From NCBI RefSeq assembly GCF_035920345.1, contig NZ_CP109149.1, positions 3,162,001 to 3,226,000 on the forward strand: a DNA stretch of 64,000 nucleotides, read 5' to 3'. The notes under the pieces are model-generated. The model saw only the letters and a list, made by a program, of their open reading frames with translations, made no database searches and was not told the origin of the DNA. Position 1 is the first letter of the stretch; each line of letters opens with the position of its first letter. Made by a program: the position numbers and the translations under genes. The DNA is from Nocardia vinacea. GTDB taxonomy: Bacteria; Actinomycetota; Actinomycetes; Mycobacteriales; Mycobacteriaceae. Positions 8,914 through 16,834 of this stretch are shown here, in pieces.

Positions 8914-10308
8914 GTGATTGTTCCTGAGCACCTGCCGACCACTGTCGGCGAGTTGCGCGCGGGCGGCCATCTGCCGCGCAGCGTGAAGTCCGAGATTCGC
9001 GAGAACCTGTTGTCCCGGTTGGGTTCCGGCGATGATCCGTGGCCGGGCATCGTCGGCTTCGATCGGACCGTCCTGCCGCAGCTGGAACGTGCGCTGCTGG
9101 CCGGCCACGATGTCGTACTGCTCGGCGAGCGCGGTCAGGGCAAGACCCGGCTGCTGCGCACCATGATCGGCCTGCTCGACGAATGGACACCGGTCATCGC
9201 GGGTACCGAATTGGGCGAGCATCCGCTCGCGCCGATCAGCCCGGCCGGTCGCCGATTGGCCGAGGAGTTGGGCGACGACCTGCCGGTCACCTGGCGGCAC
9301 CGCTCGGAGCGCTACGCGGAGAAGCTCGCAACCCCGGACACCTCGGTCGGTGACCTGATCGGTGATGTCGATCCGGTCAAGGTGGCCGAGGGCCGCAGCC
9401 TCGGCGATCCCGAAACCATCCACTTCGGGCTCGTACCGCGCGCCCACCGCGGCATCGTGGCCATCAACGAACTGCCCGATCTCGCCGAACGCATCCAGGT
9501 CGCGCTGCTGAATGTGATGGAGGAGCGCGATATCCAGGTCCGTGGTTACACCCTCCGACTACCCCTCGACGTGCTGCTCGTCGCTACCGCCAACCCCGAG
9601 GATTACACCAACCGCGGCCGGATCATCACCCCGCTGAAGGACCGGTTCGGCGCTGAGATCCGCACCCACTACCCACTGAGCGTGTCGGCCGAGGTGGCGC
9701 TGGTCCGGCAGGAGGCCGAACTGGTGGCCGAGGTCGGCGACCCGCTGATCGAGGTGCTGGCCAGGTTCGTGCGGCATCTGCGCGAATCGTCCGCGATCGA
9801 CCAGCGCTCCGGCGTATCCGCGCGATTCGCGGTGGCCGCCGCCGAGACGGTGGCAGCTGCCGCACTACGCAGATCGGCGCTGACCGGTGAGCGTCCCGCG
9901 GTCGCGCGACCCGTCGACCTCGAATCCGTACCCGCGGTATTGCGCGGCAAGCTGGAATTCGAATCCGGGGAGGAAGGGCGTGAGCAGGAGCATCTCACGC
10001 ACCTGATGCGGCGTTCGTTCGCCGAGGCCGGGAGTGCGCTGCTCGGTGGGCTGAATCTGCGGCCGTTGGCGGAGGCGGTCGGCGACGGCCATCTGGTCAC
10101 CACCGGCGAGCGCATCCCAGGTAAGGATGTGCTGTCCGCGTTGCCGGAACTGCCTGTCCTGCACGAGGTCGCACGTCGACTCGGCGTCGGCGCCGACGAA
10201 CCGCCGGCCCGGATCGCGTCGGCGGTCGAATTCGCGCTGGAAGCCCTCTACCTGGCTCGTCAGATAGCCAAGGATTCTGACGACGGCGTCGCGGTGTACG
10301 GCTCATGA
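8914..10308 (+). CDS. MoxR/magnesium-chelatase-like AAA+ ATPase
   Basis: AAA+ ATPase of the Mg-chelatase subunit I/MoxR type, 464 residues, homologous by context to M. tuberculosis Rv0958. Walker A is GERGQGKT (residues 71-78). Walker B has the form GIVAINEL, followed by a VALLNVMEERDIQVRG sensor region and LLVATANPEDYTNRGRIITPLKDRFG, as in ChlI-like proteins. It starts at GTG 8914. It overlaps the VWA-domain gene by 4 bases (ATGA), and such ATPase/VWA pairs work as chaperone-like machines that remodel or insert metal into client proteins. The client is unknown; no tetrapyrrole genes lie nearby, so chlorophyll synthesis is not implied. Confidence 0.88.
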   Translation: MIVPEHLPTTVGELRAGGHLPRSVKSEIRENLLSRLGSGDDPWPGIVGFDRTVLPQLERALLAGHDVVLLGERGQGKTRLLRTMIGLLDEWTPVIAGTELGEHPLAPISPAGRRLAEELGDDLPVTWRHRSERYAEKLATPDTSVGDLIGDVDPVKVAEGRSLGDPETIHFGLVPRAHRGIVAINELPDLAERIQVALLNVMEERDIQVRGYTLRLPLDVLLVATANPEDYTNRGRIITPLKDRFGAEIRTHYPLSVSAEVALVRQEAELVAEVGDPLIEVLARFVRHLRESSAIDQRSGVSARFAVAAAETVAAAALRRSALTGERPAVARPVDLESVPAVLRGKLEFESGEEGREQEHLTHLMRRSFAEAGSALLGGLNLRPLAEAVGDGHLVTTGERIPGKDVLSALPELPVLHEVARRLGVGADEPPARIASAVEFALEALYLARQIAKDSDDGVAVYGS

Positions 10309-12257
10309 CCGCCCCCGACCGCTACGCCTACGGGCCCTATCACGACGGACCCGATCCACTGGCGCCTCCGCTCGATCTGCGCGAGGCGCTGGACCAGATC
10401 GGGCGCGACGTGATGGAGGGCAGCTCCCCCCGCACCGCACTGGAGGAGTTGCTGCGCCGCGGTATGCGCGAAATGCGGGGGCTGGATGAGCTCACCCGGC
10501 AGGTGTGGCAGCGCCGCGCCGAGATCAGTAGACGACACCGACTGGACGGCACCCTGCAACAGGTCCGTGAACTGCTGGAGCAGGCTCTGAAAGCCGAGCG
10601 CCGCGAACTGTTTCCGGATCCCGCCGACGACGCCAGGTTTGCCGAGGCACAGCTGGACGCATTGCCGCCGAGCACCGCGGCGGCCGTCAACGAGCTCGCC
10701 GATTACCAGTGGCGATCCGAGACCGGCAGGGAGAACTACCAGAAGATCCGTGAGCTGCTCGGTCAGGAACTGCTCGAATCCCGGTTCCAGGGCATGAAAC
10801 AGGCCCTGGAGAACACCACTCCCGAGGATGTCGAGCACGTCGGACGGATGCTGTCCGATCTGAACGACCTGCTCGCGGCACATGCACGTGGCGAGGACAC
10901 CGAACAGCAATTCGCCGAATTCATGGCCGAGCACGGCGAATTCTTCCCGGAGAATCCGCGCAATACCGATGAGCTGATCGACGCGCTCGCCGCCAGGTCC
11001 GCCGCCGCACAGCGCATGTTGAACTCGATGTCCGCCGAGCAGCAGGCCGAACTGGCCGAGCTGATCGGGCAGGCATTCGGCGATCCGCGCATCGCCCAGC
11101 AGGTCGCCGCCCTCGACGCCGCGCTGCGGGCGCTGCGGCCGGGCGAGGACTGGGACTCCGCCCAGCGGTTTCGCGGCAACGATCCGTTGGGCCTCGGTGC
11201 GGGCACCCAAGCCCTGCAGGATCTCGCCGAACTCGACGCGCTGGCCGAACAGCTCAGCCAGTCCTATCCGGGCGCCAGCCTCGAGGATATCGATCTGGAC
11301 GCCTTGGCCCGCCAGCTCGGCGACGACGCGAGCGTGGATGCCGCCCGGCTGGCCGAACTGGAACGCGAACTGCGCAGACAGGGCGTATTCGAACGGGCAC
11401 CGGACGGCTCACTTCGGTTGACGCCCAAGGCTTTACGACGGCTCGGTGAGACCGCGCTGCGCGATGTGATTGGGCAGTTGCGGTCCCGACGCGGCGAGCG
11501 CGATACCCGGTTGGCCGGTGCGGCGGGCGAGCCGACCGGCGCCACCCGGGCATGGCAGTTCGGCGATACCGAACCGTGGGACGTACCGAGGACCGTGCGC
11601 AATGCGGTGCTGCGGTCGATGTCGGTCGGCCGTCGCGATGTCACGCTCGACGTGTCCGATGTCGAGATCATGGAAACCGAACAGCGCTCCCGTGCCGCTG
11701 TTGCGCTCTGCGTCGACACCTCGTGGTCGATGGTGCAGGAGGGCAGATGGCTGCCGATGAAGCGCACTGCCCTCGCGGTACATCAGCTGATCAGCACCCG
11801 GTTCCGCTCCGACGCACTGAGCCTGATCACCTTCGGCCGGCACGCCGCCACCGTCGATATCGGCGAACTGACTGCGCTGGAAGGCGTTTGGGAACAGGGC
11901 ACCAACCTGCACCACGCATTGCTGCTGGCCGCACGCCATCTGCGCAGACATCCGGACGCGGTGCCCGTCGTGCTCGTCGTGACCGATGGCGAGCCGACCG
12001 CTCACCTGGAACCGAACGGTGCGGCGCACTTCAATTGGCCGACCGCACCGCGCACCCTGGCCGTGACAATGGCCCAGGTCGACGCCCTCGCCAAACTCGG
12101 TGCATCGGTCACCGTCTTCATGCTCGGCGAGGACCCGAGCCTGGCCGCATTCGTCGATTTGGTGGCCCGCCGCAGCGGCGGTCGCGTCGTTGCCCCGGAC
12201 CTGGACGGACTCGGCGCCGCCGTGGTCAGCGACTACCTGCACGGCAGGCGCGGTTGA
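10305..12257 (+). CDS. VWA-domain protein, partner of the upstream AAA+ ATPase
   Basis: The 650-residue protein has a long helical, charged N-terminal region (about 1-400) and a C-terminal von Willebrand A domain (about 460-640). The MIDAS metal site DxSxS is present as CVDTSWSM, with later MIDAS elements in EQGTNLHHAL and VVTDGEP. It matches the Rv0959-type Mg-chelatase partner. The start ATG lies inside the end of the ATPase gene (4-base overlap), so the two are translated together. The VWA domain is expected to bind a ligand and stimulate or target the ATPase; the substrate cannot be read from the sequence. It is convergent with the TetR-dehydrogenase relic 4 bases away. Confidence 0.85.
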   Translation: MTAPDRYAYGPYHDGPDPLAPPLDLREALDQIGRDVMEGSSPRTALEELLRRGMREMRGLDELTRQVWQRRAEISRRHRLDGTLQQVRELLEQALKAERRELFPDPADDARFAEAQLDALPPSTAAAVNELADYQWRSETGRENYQKIRELLGQELLESRFQGMKQALENTTPEDVEHVGRMLSDLNDLLAAHARGEDTEQQFAEFMAEHGEFFPENPRNTDELIDALAARSAAAQRMLNSMSAEQQAELAELIGQAFGDPRIAQQVAALDAALRALRPGEDWDSAQRFRGNDPLGLGAGTQALQDLAELDALAEQLSQSYPGASLEDIDLDALARQLGDDASVDAARLAELERELRRQGVFERAPDGSLRLTPKALRRLGETALRDVIGQLRSRRGERDTRLAGAAGEPTGATRAWQFGDTEPWDVPRTVRNAVLRSMSVGRRDVTLDVSDVEIMETEQRSRAAVALCVDTSWSMVQEGRWLPMKRTALAVHQLISTRFRSDALSLITFGRHAATVDIGELTALEGVWEQGTNLHHALLLAARHLRRHPDAVPVVLVVTDGEPTAHLEPNGAAHFNWPTAPRTLAVTMAQVDALAKLGASVTVFMLGEDPSLAAFVDLVARRSGGRVVAPDLDGLGAAVVSDYLHGRRG

Positions 12258-12261
12258 TCCG

Positions 12262-12573
12262 CTAGTCGTTGACCACGACCACCTTTCCCGTGGCGTGGCC
12301 TTCCTCCTGGTAGCGCACGGCCGCAGGTATTTCGGTGAATGGATAGGTCTGGTCTATGCCCGGACTGATCTTTGCGTCCTCGATGAGCTCGGTAAGCGCC
12401 CTGAGGTTTCCCTTCCTTGTTCGCCACGACAGCGACATCGCCTCGACCCCGAGCAGTTCCGCCAACCGACACATCGTCAGCGCTTCGATACCACTCTTGT
12501 CAGCGACGCCGATCGCCGTGGAAAGTACTCGCATCCGGCTCAACGGGATTCGAGACTCGACTTCGGCCGCCAC
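12262..12573 (-). pseudogene. Deletion chimera: TetR repressor N-terminus fused in frame to an alcohol dehydrogenase C-terminus
   Basis: The 103-codon frame joins two unrelated families. Residues 1-50 read as the helix-turn-helix of a TetR repressor (GIEALTMCRLAELLGVEAMSL, where a YWHV-type continuation is expected). Residues 55-103 read as the last segment of a zinc-independent MDR/quinone oxidoreductase (ELIEDAKISPGIDQTYPF, AAVRYQEEGHATGKVVV). The join lies at about residue 50, near 12423. The simplest reading is one deletion that removed the end of a regulator and most of an adjacent same-strand dehydrogenase. It could be expressed as a short DNA-binding domain, but the dehydrogenase part lacks its cofactor site. 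It starts at GTG 12573. Confidence 0.7.
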
Positions 12574-12665
12574 CTACGCATCCGCCCATATGGCGTAAGT
12601 CCGGCATGGACAGCTGAGTCGGGCGGCGGGTCGATATCTCCGCCCGGTCGCCCGAACTGCGGCCG

Positions 12666-13715
12666 TCAGGAATGTCCGGCGATGATGACCTCGGGAATGC
12701 CGGTGCCGAGCGGCACCTCTCGACACGTCGGAGCCGGTGCGTGGACCGGGTCCAGCGTTTTCAGCAACAGCTCCTGCACGAATGGGTCGTAGACCATGTG
12801 GAAGTGACCGGTCTGGTCAACCGCGCATTCGTCCTGCAGTGCGATGTTCTCCACGTTCGGGCCGTGCAGTGCAATGTTGCTGAACGGCTGGATCATCTCG
12901 TCGACGCGGCTGCCGATGGTCACGTAGTGCGGGCCGGGCACGGTGTCACCGCCCGCATTCAGTTCGACCATCAGCGACGACCCCTGCACCTGCTGCACCG
13001 CCGCGAGTGACGTGACCTGCGCGAAGGCCTGCAGCACACCCGGAATCGACTGCGCCATCGGCACCAGTCCGTACATCACCCCGCCGTAGCTCGGCGATGC
13101 GAGGCCGATCCACCGACCGACCTTCGGCGCACCACCGAGCTTGTTCACGTAGTAGCGAGTGACGTTGGCGCCCTGGGAAAATCCGACGATATCGACCTGG
13201 GCGGCATTGGTGGCGGCCAGCACCTGGTCGACGAATGCGCCGAACTGGTAGGCGCTCACCCACATATCCTCGGTGCCCCAGGTGTCTTTGCCGGGTGCAC
13301 CGCCGTAGTTGAGTGCGAAGACACAGAAGCCGAGCGCCGAGATCTGCGGGCCGATGGCCGCCCAGTCGGAGTACGCCGAGGAATCGGTGCCGTGCGCCAG
13401 GACGACCGGGCGGGGATGCTCGGCGGTCGGCTTGCAGTCGAAGTTGTTGGTACCAGCCGGGGCCACGTTCTTGTGCGCCTTCTGATACACCGCCGCGGCC
13501 AGATGGTCCGATTGGGACGGACCGATTTGGGTGGGTACATCCGGCGGACGATATCCGGCGATCTGGCCACTCACTGGCGCAGGATCAGCTGGTTCGGCAC
13601 CCGCTATGGGTGCCGCACCGGAGCCGAAGAAGACGGCTCCGGCCAAGACACCGGCAGACACCACTCGCCTGAACTGTGATACTCCCCAACCCCACTGACC
13701 ACTCGGCTGTTCCAT
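12666..13715 (-). CDS. Secreted triacylglycerol lipase/esterase (alpha/beta hydrolase, lipase class 2 type)
   Basis: Exported lipid hydrolase of 349 residues. A signal peptide is visible: positively charged FRR near residue 16, a hydrophobic core VVSAGVLAGAVFFGSGAA and an Ala-rich cleavage region ending near AGAEP (about residue 41). The mature part has the oxyanion turn LAHGTDSS, the nucleophile elbow GFSQGA and a candidate catalytic His in GHFHMVYD near the C-terminus. The pattern matches actinobacterial lipases of the LipA/lipase class 2 family. No strong ribosome-binding site precedes ATG 13715, so the start is the least certain point. The gene stands alone, downstream of the PadR gene on the same strand with a 62-base gap. 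Confidence 0.85.
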   Translation of the reverse strand: MEQPSGQWGWGVSQFRRVVSAGVLAGAVFFGSGAAPIAGAEPADPAPVSGQIAGYRPPDVPTQIGPSQSDHLAAAVYQKAHKNVAPAGTNNFDCKPTAEHPRPVVLAHGTDSSAYSDWAAIGPQISALGFCVFALNYGGAPGKDTWGTEDMWVSAYQFGAFVDQVLAATNAAQVDIVGFSQGANVTRYYVNKLGGAPKVGRWIGLASPSYGGVMYGLVPMAQSIPGVLQAFAQVTSLAAVQQVQGSSLMVELNAGGDTVPGPHYVTIGSRVDEMIQPFSNIALHGPNVENIALQDECAVDQTGHFHMVYDPFVQELLLKTLDPVHAPAPTCREVPLGTGIPEVIIAGHS

Positions 13716-13777
13716 ATCACAATGATGTACCCGATCCGCTCGAAAAGTGCACGCTCGGGCGATGTTTCACATTGCCA

Positions 13778-14434
13778 TCACTTTTCGGGGGCATCGTCCT
13801 CGGCGAGAATGCGGTATAGCGATTTACGCGCCTCGGTGAGCACCTCCGCGGCCCGAGCCGCCTGCTGCGGAGTGCCCGCCGCCGCGACCTGAGCGGCCGC
13901 ACCCATTAACTGCCCGATAAGCGCGCGCAGATCCATCGCCTGGGTGCCGACGTCCTCCTTGACATCGGCCCAGGGATCGCCGAGTTCGTCCCGATGCTCG
14001 GCGACGTAGGTCTCGCCCGCGTCGGTCAGCTTCGCGGTCTTACGACCGGCGACCTTCTCGATGAGGACCAGACCCTCGTCCTCGAGCTGTGCGAGCGCCG
14101 GGTAGATGGATCCCGGGCTCGGGCGCCAGACATCGTCGCTGCGCTCCCTGATCTGCTGGATCAGCTCGTAGCCGTGCATCGGACGCTCGGTGAGCAGCAA
14201 CAACACCGCGGCACGCACGTCACCGCGCCTGCCCCGGCCACCGCGGCCGCGCCCACGTCCGAATCCCGGACCGAAACCGGGTCCGAAACCTGGACCGAAG
14301 CCCGGTCCGAACTCGGGCCCGAAACCGTGCCGCCCACCGCGGCGATGCTGGCGACGACCGGCGTCACCCTCGTCGTGCCCCGGCTTCCGCCAGCGGCCAC
14401 GACCTCTGAATTCTCCGTATTCGATGTTTTCCAT
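13778..14434 (-). CDS. PadR-family transcriptional regulator with Gly/Phe/Arg-rich N-terminal extension
   Basis: Winged-helix repressor, 218 residues. The first 75 or so are charged and then repetitive (GFGPGFGPGFGPGF, GRGRGRGGRGRRG). The PadR domain follows, from DVRAAVLLLLTERPMHGYELIQ, through the recognition helix area WRPSPGSIYPALAQLEDEGLV and the wing VAGRKTAKLTDAG. The C-terminal helices carry an Ala-rich dimerisation segment. ATG 14434 has an AAGGAGG site 5 bases upstream. An A/T-rich dyad just upstream suggests autoregulation. No transporter or phenolic-acid gene is adjacent, so its target is unknown. Confidence 0.9.
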   Translation of the reverse strand: MENIEYGEFRGRGRWRKPGHDEGDAGRRQHRRGGRHGFGPEFGPGFGPGFGPGFGPGFGRGRGRGGRGRRGDVRAAVLLLLTERPMHGYELIQQIRERSDDVWRPSPGSIYPALAQLEDEGLVLIEKVAGRKTAKLTDAGETYVAEHRDELGDPWADVKEDVGTQAMDLRALIGQLMGAAAQVAAAGTPQQAARAAEVLTEARKSLYRILAEDDAPEK

Positions 14435-14457
14435 GTCAGCCTCCTTGGGCTCTCGTG

Positions 14458-14485
14458 TATATCTCACGCTATCGACGATATATCG
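14458..14485. promoter_or_regulatory. Probable PadR operator
   Basis: TATATC at 14458-14463 and GATATA at 14477-14482 form an inverted repeat with a 13-base spacer, and CGATATATCG at 14476-14485 is a perfect 10-base palindrome. It sits 24-51 bases upstream of the PadR start in an otherwise GC-rich region, where an autorepressing PadR protein would bind. Confidence 0.5.
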
Positions 14486-14547
14486 GCAATGCATCGCACG
14501 CAAGAGTGATGGACAACACGAACCGACCGAGCGCTCCGAAACGAGGA

Positions 14548-14579
14548 GCGGGCCGCACATCGGTCGATGTGCAGCCCGC
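14548..14579 (-). terminator. Strong GC-rich hairpin behind the carotenoid oxygenase relic
   Basis: GCGGGC/GCCCGC (14548-14553 with 14574-14579) encloses GCACATCG/CGATGTGC (14555-14562 with 14565-14572) around a 2-base tip, a 14-pair stem with one mismatch. It has no T-run, as is common for actinobacterial terminators. It would end minus-strand transcripts coming from the relic and the TetR gene. Confidence 0.5.
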
Positions 14580-14621
14580 GTAGGGACTTGTCACATGAGC
14601 GGGTGGCACTCGTGGAGCAAG

Positions 14622-14903
14622 TCACCACCGAATGTCACGCGGCAAGTCGAAGCGTTGGGTGGCGGTCGGCACCCAATTCCCATGGAAGCCCGACGGAACA
14701 CGGCGCGGCAGTCGGACACTCGCCATCGTCTCCAGCGTCTCGGCGTCGAGGATCGCCAGTTCACTGTGGTCGGCATCGCGGACGTAGCCCATCAGCACGC
14801 CCACATCCTCGCCAGAATCCGCTGCGGACGGCCGGAAAACGAAATCCCCCAACTCTGAACGCAATGACGCCGTTGCGGAGTACTGGCAATGATGGGCAAG
14901 CAT
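14622..14903 (-). pseudogene. Relic of a carotenoid/retinal-type oxygenase (C-terminal end only)
   Basis: The 93-codon frame reads like the last 80 residues of carotenoid cleavage oxygenases (RPE65/lignostilbene dioxygenase family): FVFRPSAADSGEDVGVLMGYV, SELAILDAETLETMASVRLP and the terminal RRVPSGFHGNW, which carries a conserved His region. A full enzyme has about 450-500 residues and four iron-binding histidines; here at least 80% is missing upstream, replaced directly by the TetR gene end at 14915. I infer a truncated, non-functional remnant left by deletion or replacement. Confidence 0.65.
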
Positions 14904-14914
14904 CCAGCTACCAG

Positions 14915-15505
14915 TTATGGCGCAAGCGAATCGATCCAGCGCTCGAGCCGTTGCCCCTCGGTCACCATGAGTTCCGGATCGCGGAAGGTATTGGCCAGCA
15001 ACGAGATCCCCTGGTAGGCGGCGAACAGCGCCACCGCGAGCTCCCCCGCATCCACACGACCCATAGCCGTGAACTGCTGTTCGATCCAGTCGAGCAGCGT
15101 GCGAATACTCGCCGCCGATGCCAACTCCAGGCCGTCGCCACGTTTACCCAGCTCCGAGGCCAAAGTTCCAGTGGGGCAACCGAATTGCACGGCGCGGTCA
15201 CGCTGGTCGACCCAGCCGCGGACCAGCGCCTTCAGCCGGTCTCGCGGCTCGCCGTACTGCTCGAGCACCGTGATCAACTCCTGCAGTGTCTGCGCATGCG
15301 CGCCGAGCGCCGCCTCGACCAGCTGATCCTTGGTCTTGAAGTAGTAGTACACATTGCCGAGCGGAACCTCGGCGACCCGCGCAATATCGGCGATGGTCGT
15401 CTTCTCGACACCCTGCTCGTGGAACACCTGGGCGGCCGCGGCGGCGAGGCGTTCACGCTTGCCCGCCTTGGGCGTCGCGCGCCGCCCTTCGACCGAGTTA
15501 GTCAT
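14915..15505 (-). CDS. TetR-family repressor, divergent from the NmrA-like gene
   Basis: The 196-residue protein has a canonical N-terminal helix-turn-helix (TTIADIARVAEVPLGNVYYY, about residues 37-56) and a helical ligand-binding domain. Start ATG 15505 is chosen because the conserved part begins 15-20 residues later and because the start codon lies inside a perfect palindrome (15496-15515), the arrangement of an autorepressor. A longer frame to 15562 would swallow the second operator. It is divergent from an NAD(P)-binding reductase gene with about 75 bases between, so it most likely controls that gene in response to a small electrophile or quinone-like ligand (inference). Confidence 0.9.
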   Translation of the reverse strand: MTNSVEGRRATPKAGKRERLAAAAAQVFHEQGVEKTTIADIARVAEVPLGNVYYYFKTKDQLVEAALGAHAQTLQELITVLEQYGEPRDRLKALVRGWVDQRDRAVQFGCPTGTLASELGKRGDGLELASAASIRTLLDWIEQQFTAMGRVDAGELAVALFAAYQGISLLANTFRDPELMVTEGQRLERWIDSLAP

Positions 15506-15515
15506 GCAACTAACT
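15496..15515. promoter_or_regulatory. TetR operator 1 (perfect palindrome over the repressor start codon)
   Basis: AGTTAGT (15496-15502) and ACTAACT (15509-15515) with a 6-base centre. The ATG of the TetR gene lies in the centre, so bound repressor would block its own expression. Confidence 0.65.
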
Positions 15516-15548
15516 ATAGACAAGCGTCGGATCCATCGGCTACGTTCG

Positions 15549-15568
15549 TTTAAGTCAGCCAACTAACT
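15549..15568. promoter_or_regulatory. TetR operator 2 (imperfect copy) in front of the NmrA-like gene
   Basis: The right arm ACTAACT (15562-15568) is identical to operator 1. The left arm tttaagt (15549-15555) keeps four of seven positions at the same 6-base spacing. It lies 12 bases before the GTG of the reductase gene. Confidence 0.5.
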
Positions 15569-15579
15569 CAGGAGTGAAT

Positions 15580-16425
15580 GTGATCGTAGTGACCGGAGCG
15601 ACCGGCAATATCGGACGCACCCTCGTGCGGCACCTCGCCGCCGCCGGTGAGCAGGTGATCGCCGTATCCCGCGGCAATCAGGACATCGTCGTGCCCGATG
15701 GGGTGCGGCATCGGCGGGCCGATCTTGCCGATCCCGAAAGCCTCTCCCCCGCAGTCGAAAACGCGGATGCGCTCTTCCTGCTGCTGACCGGACCACAGCT
15801 GGTGACCGGACCGGATCCGGCGCGGTTCGTCGAGGTCGCCGCGGCGGGTGGGGTCAAGAAGGTGGTGCTGCTGTCGTCGCAGGCGACGGGTACCCGGCCC
15901 GGACTGCCCTCACATGCGCGACTGCATGCGTTCGAGTCCGCGCTGCAGCGATCGGAGTTGGACTGGACGATTCTGCGGCCGACCGGATTCTTCTCCAACA
16001 CCTACGCGTGGATCGAGTCGATCCGGGCCGAGCAGGTGATTGCCGCCCCCTTCGCCGATACCGCACTGCCCGCCATCGATCCCGAAGATATCGCCGAGGT
16101 CGCCGCAACCGTATTGCGCACGGACGGCCATTCCGGACGCACCTATGAACTGACCGGTCCCGCCGCGATCAGTCCGCGCCAACAGGCCCATGCCGTCGAA
16201 GAGGCGCTGGGAATCTCGCTGCGGTTTGTCGAATTGACCCGTGAGCAGGCGCGTTCCGGCATGTTGCGATTCATGCCGGAGGATGTGGCGGATGGCACGC
16301 TCGATATCCTCGGCACGCCGACGCCTGCCGAGCAGCAGGTCAGCACCGATGCCGAACAGGTGCTCGGGCGGCCGGCGACCTCGTATGCCGAATGGGCGCA
16401 ACGCAATCGCGCCATCTTCGGCTAA
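15580..16425 (+). CDS. NmrA-like NAD(P)-binding oxidoreductase (atypical SDR)
   Basis: Rossmann-fold protein of 281 residues resembling the NmrA/QorB group of quinone or flavin-sensing reductases. The nucleotide-binding motif TGATGNIGRTLVRHL sits at the very N-terminus. It is followed by a strand-loop IAVSRG that would bind the adenosine ribose, VVLLSSQATG near residue 100, and LRPTGFFSNTYAW at about 135. No catalytic YxxxK is seen, as usual for NmrA-like members. GTG 15580 has AGGAG five bases upstream; GTG 15574 overlaps that site and is less likely. It is controlled, by position and operators, by the divergent TetR. A substrate cannot be assigned. Confidence 0.85.
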   Translation: MIVVTGATGNIGRTLVRHLAAAGEQVIAVSRGNQDIVVPDGVRHRRADLADPESLSPAVENADALFLLLTGPQLVTGPDPARFVEVAAAGGVKKVVLLSSQATGTRPGLPSHARLHAFESALQRSELDWTILRPTGFFSNTYAWIESIRAEQVIAAPFADTALPAIDPEDIAEVAATVLRTDGHSGRTYELTGPAAISPRQQAHAVEEALGISLRFVELTREQARSGMLRFMPEDVADGTLDILGTPTPAEQQVSTDAEQVLGRPATSYAEWAQRNRAIFG

Positions 16426-16547
16426 CCCTGGCCAGCAACTCGAATCTGCCGTTCGCCCTTGCGATCTCGCACATCGACGCCGCGGGCGAGCAGCTGGGCA
16501 TGACGAGTACCGGCAAACCTTTTGCCGATGCCGCCGACACAGGCGTC

Positions 16548-16613
16548 TCAGTGGTGGTGGTCATGCCGGCTGAGGGTCTGCACGGTGGTTGGGTCGTTCG
16601 GAATGGTCGTCAT
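16548..16613 (-). CDS. Possible 21-aa small protein ending in a His-rich tail
   Basis: ATG 16613 is preceded by GAGAGGAC at a plausible ribosome-binding distance and encodes 21 residues ending SRHDHHH before TGA. The strong dyad at 16631-16676 lies just upstream, where an operator or leader hairpin would be. The same frame is open for 42 codons beyond the TGA (ending RQIRVAGQG), so this could be the start of a gene broken by a nonsense change. A His leader peptide is unlikely because no histidine gene follows. Function unknown; chance occurrence is possible. Confidence 0.3.
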   Translation of the reverse strand: MTTIPNDPTTVQTLSRHDHHH

Positions 16614-16630
16614 GGTGTCCTCTCGTAGTG

Positions 16631-16676
16631 TCTGGTGCCGGGCAGCGTCGTACGACGTCCTACGACGCTCACCAGA
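16631..16676. repeat. Large inverted repeat upstream of the 21-codon ORF
   Basis: The inner arms AGCGTCGTA (16644-16652) and TACGACGCT (16661-16669) are perfect over 9 bases around an 8-base centre. Outer arms TCTGGTG (16631-16637) and CACCAGA (16670-16676) extend the dyad, with a 6-base bulge on one side. It could be a protein operator or, on the minus strand, an RNA stem-loop 18 bases before the small ORF start. Confidence 0.6.
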
Positions 16677-16834
16677 ACAGACGCGCCATCCGGTCGAAAT
16701 TCATCGCCCTCGGCAGCCGGTACGGACCACGCCGGACTGACAAGTTCACAGACCGCGCTCTTACTGTTCGCGCCCGTTCTGCGCGAGTTGGACGTGGTCG
16801 TCGGCGACGGTGAGCGCCAGGCTCTCGTTGGGGC

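Larger units (their letters stand above)
16426..16834. other. 409-base gap between the NmrA-like gene and priA
   Basis: It holds a large dyad (16631-16676) and a 21-codon minus-strand ORF (16548-16613), listed separately. On the minus strand the frame of the small ORF continues after its TGA as another 42 codons without a stop, to about 16425. The segment 16761-16834 on the minus strand reads SPNESLALTVADDHVQLAQ in one frame, which may be a decayed gene end; it matches nothing I know. Confidence 0.5.

Noticed and set aside
8914..12257. Magnesium chelatase for chlorophyll synthesis
   Set aside because: The ATPase/VWA pair matches MoxR-type non-photosynthetic homologues; no ChlH or tetrapyrrole genes are present.
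16548..16613. Histidine-operon leader peptide
   Set aside because: Although it ends in His codons, no his gene or terminator/antiterminator follows on that strand.
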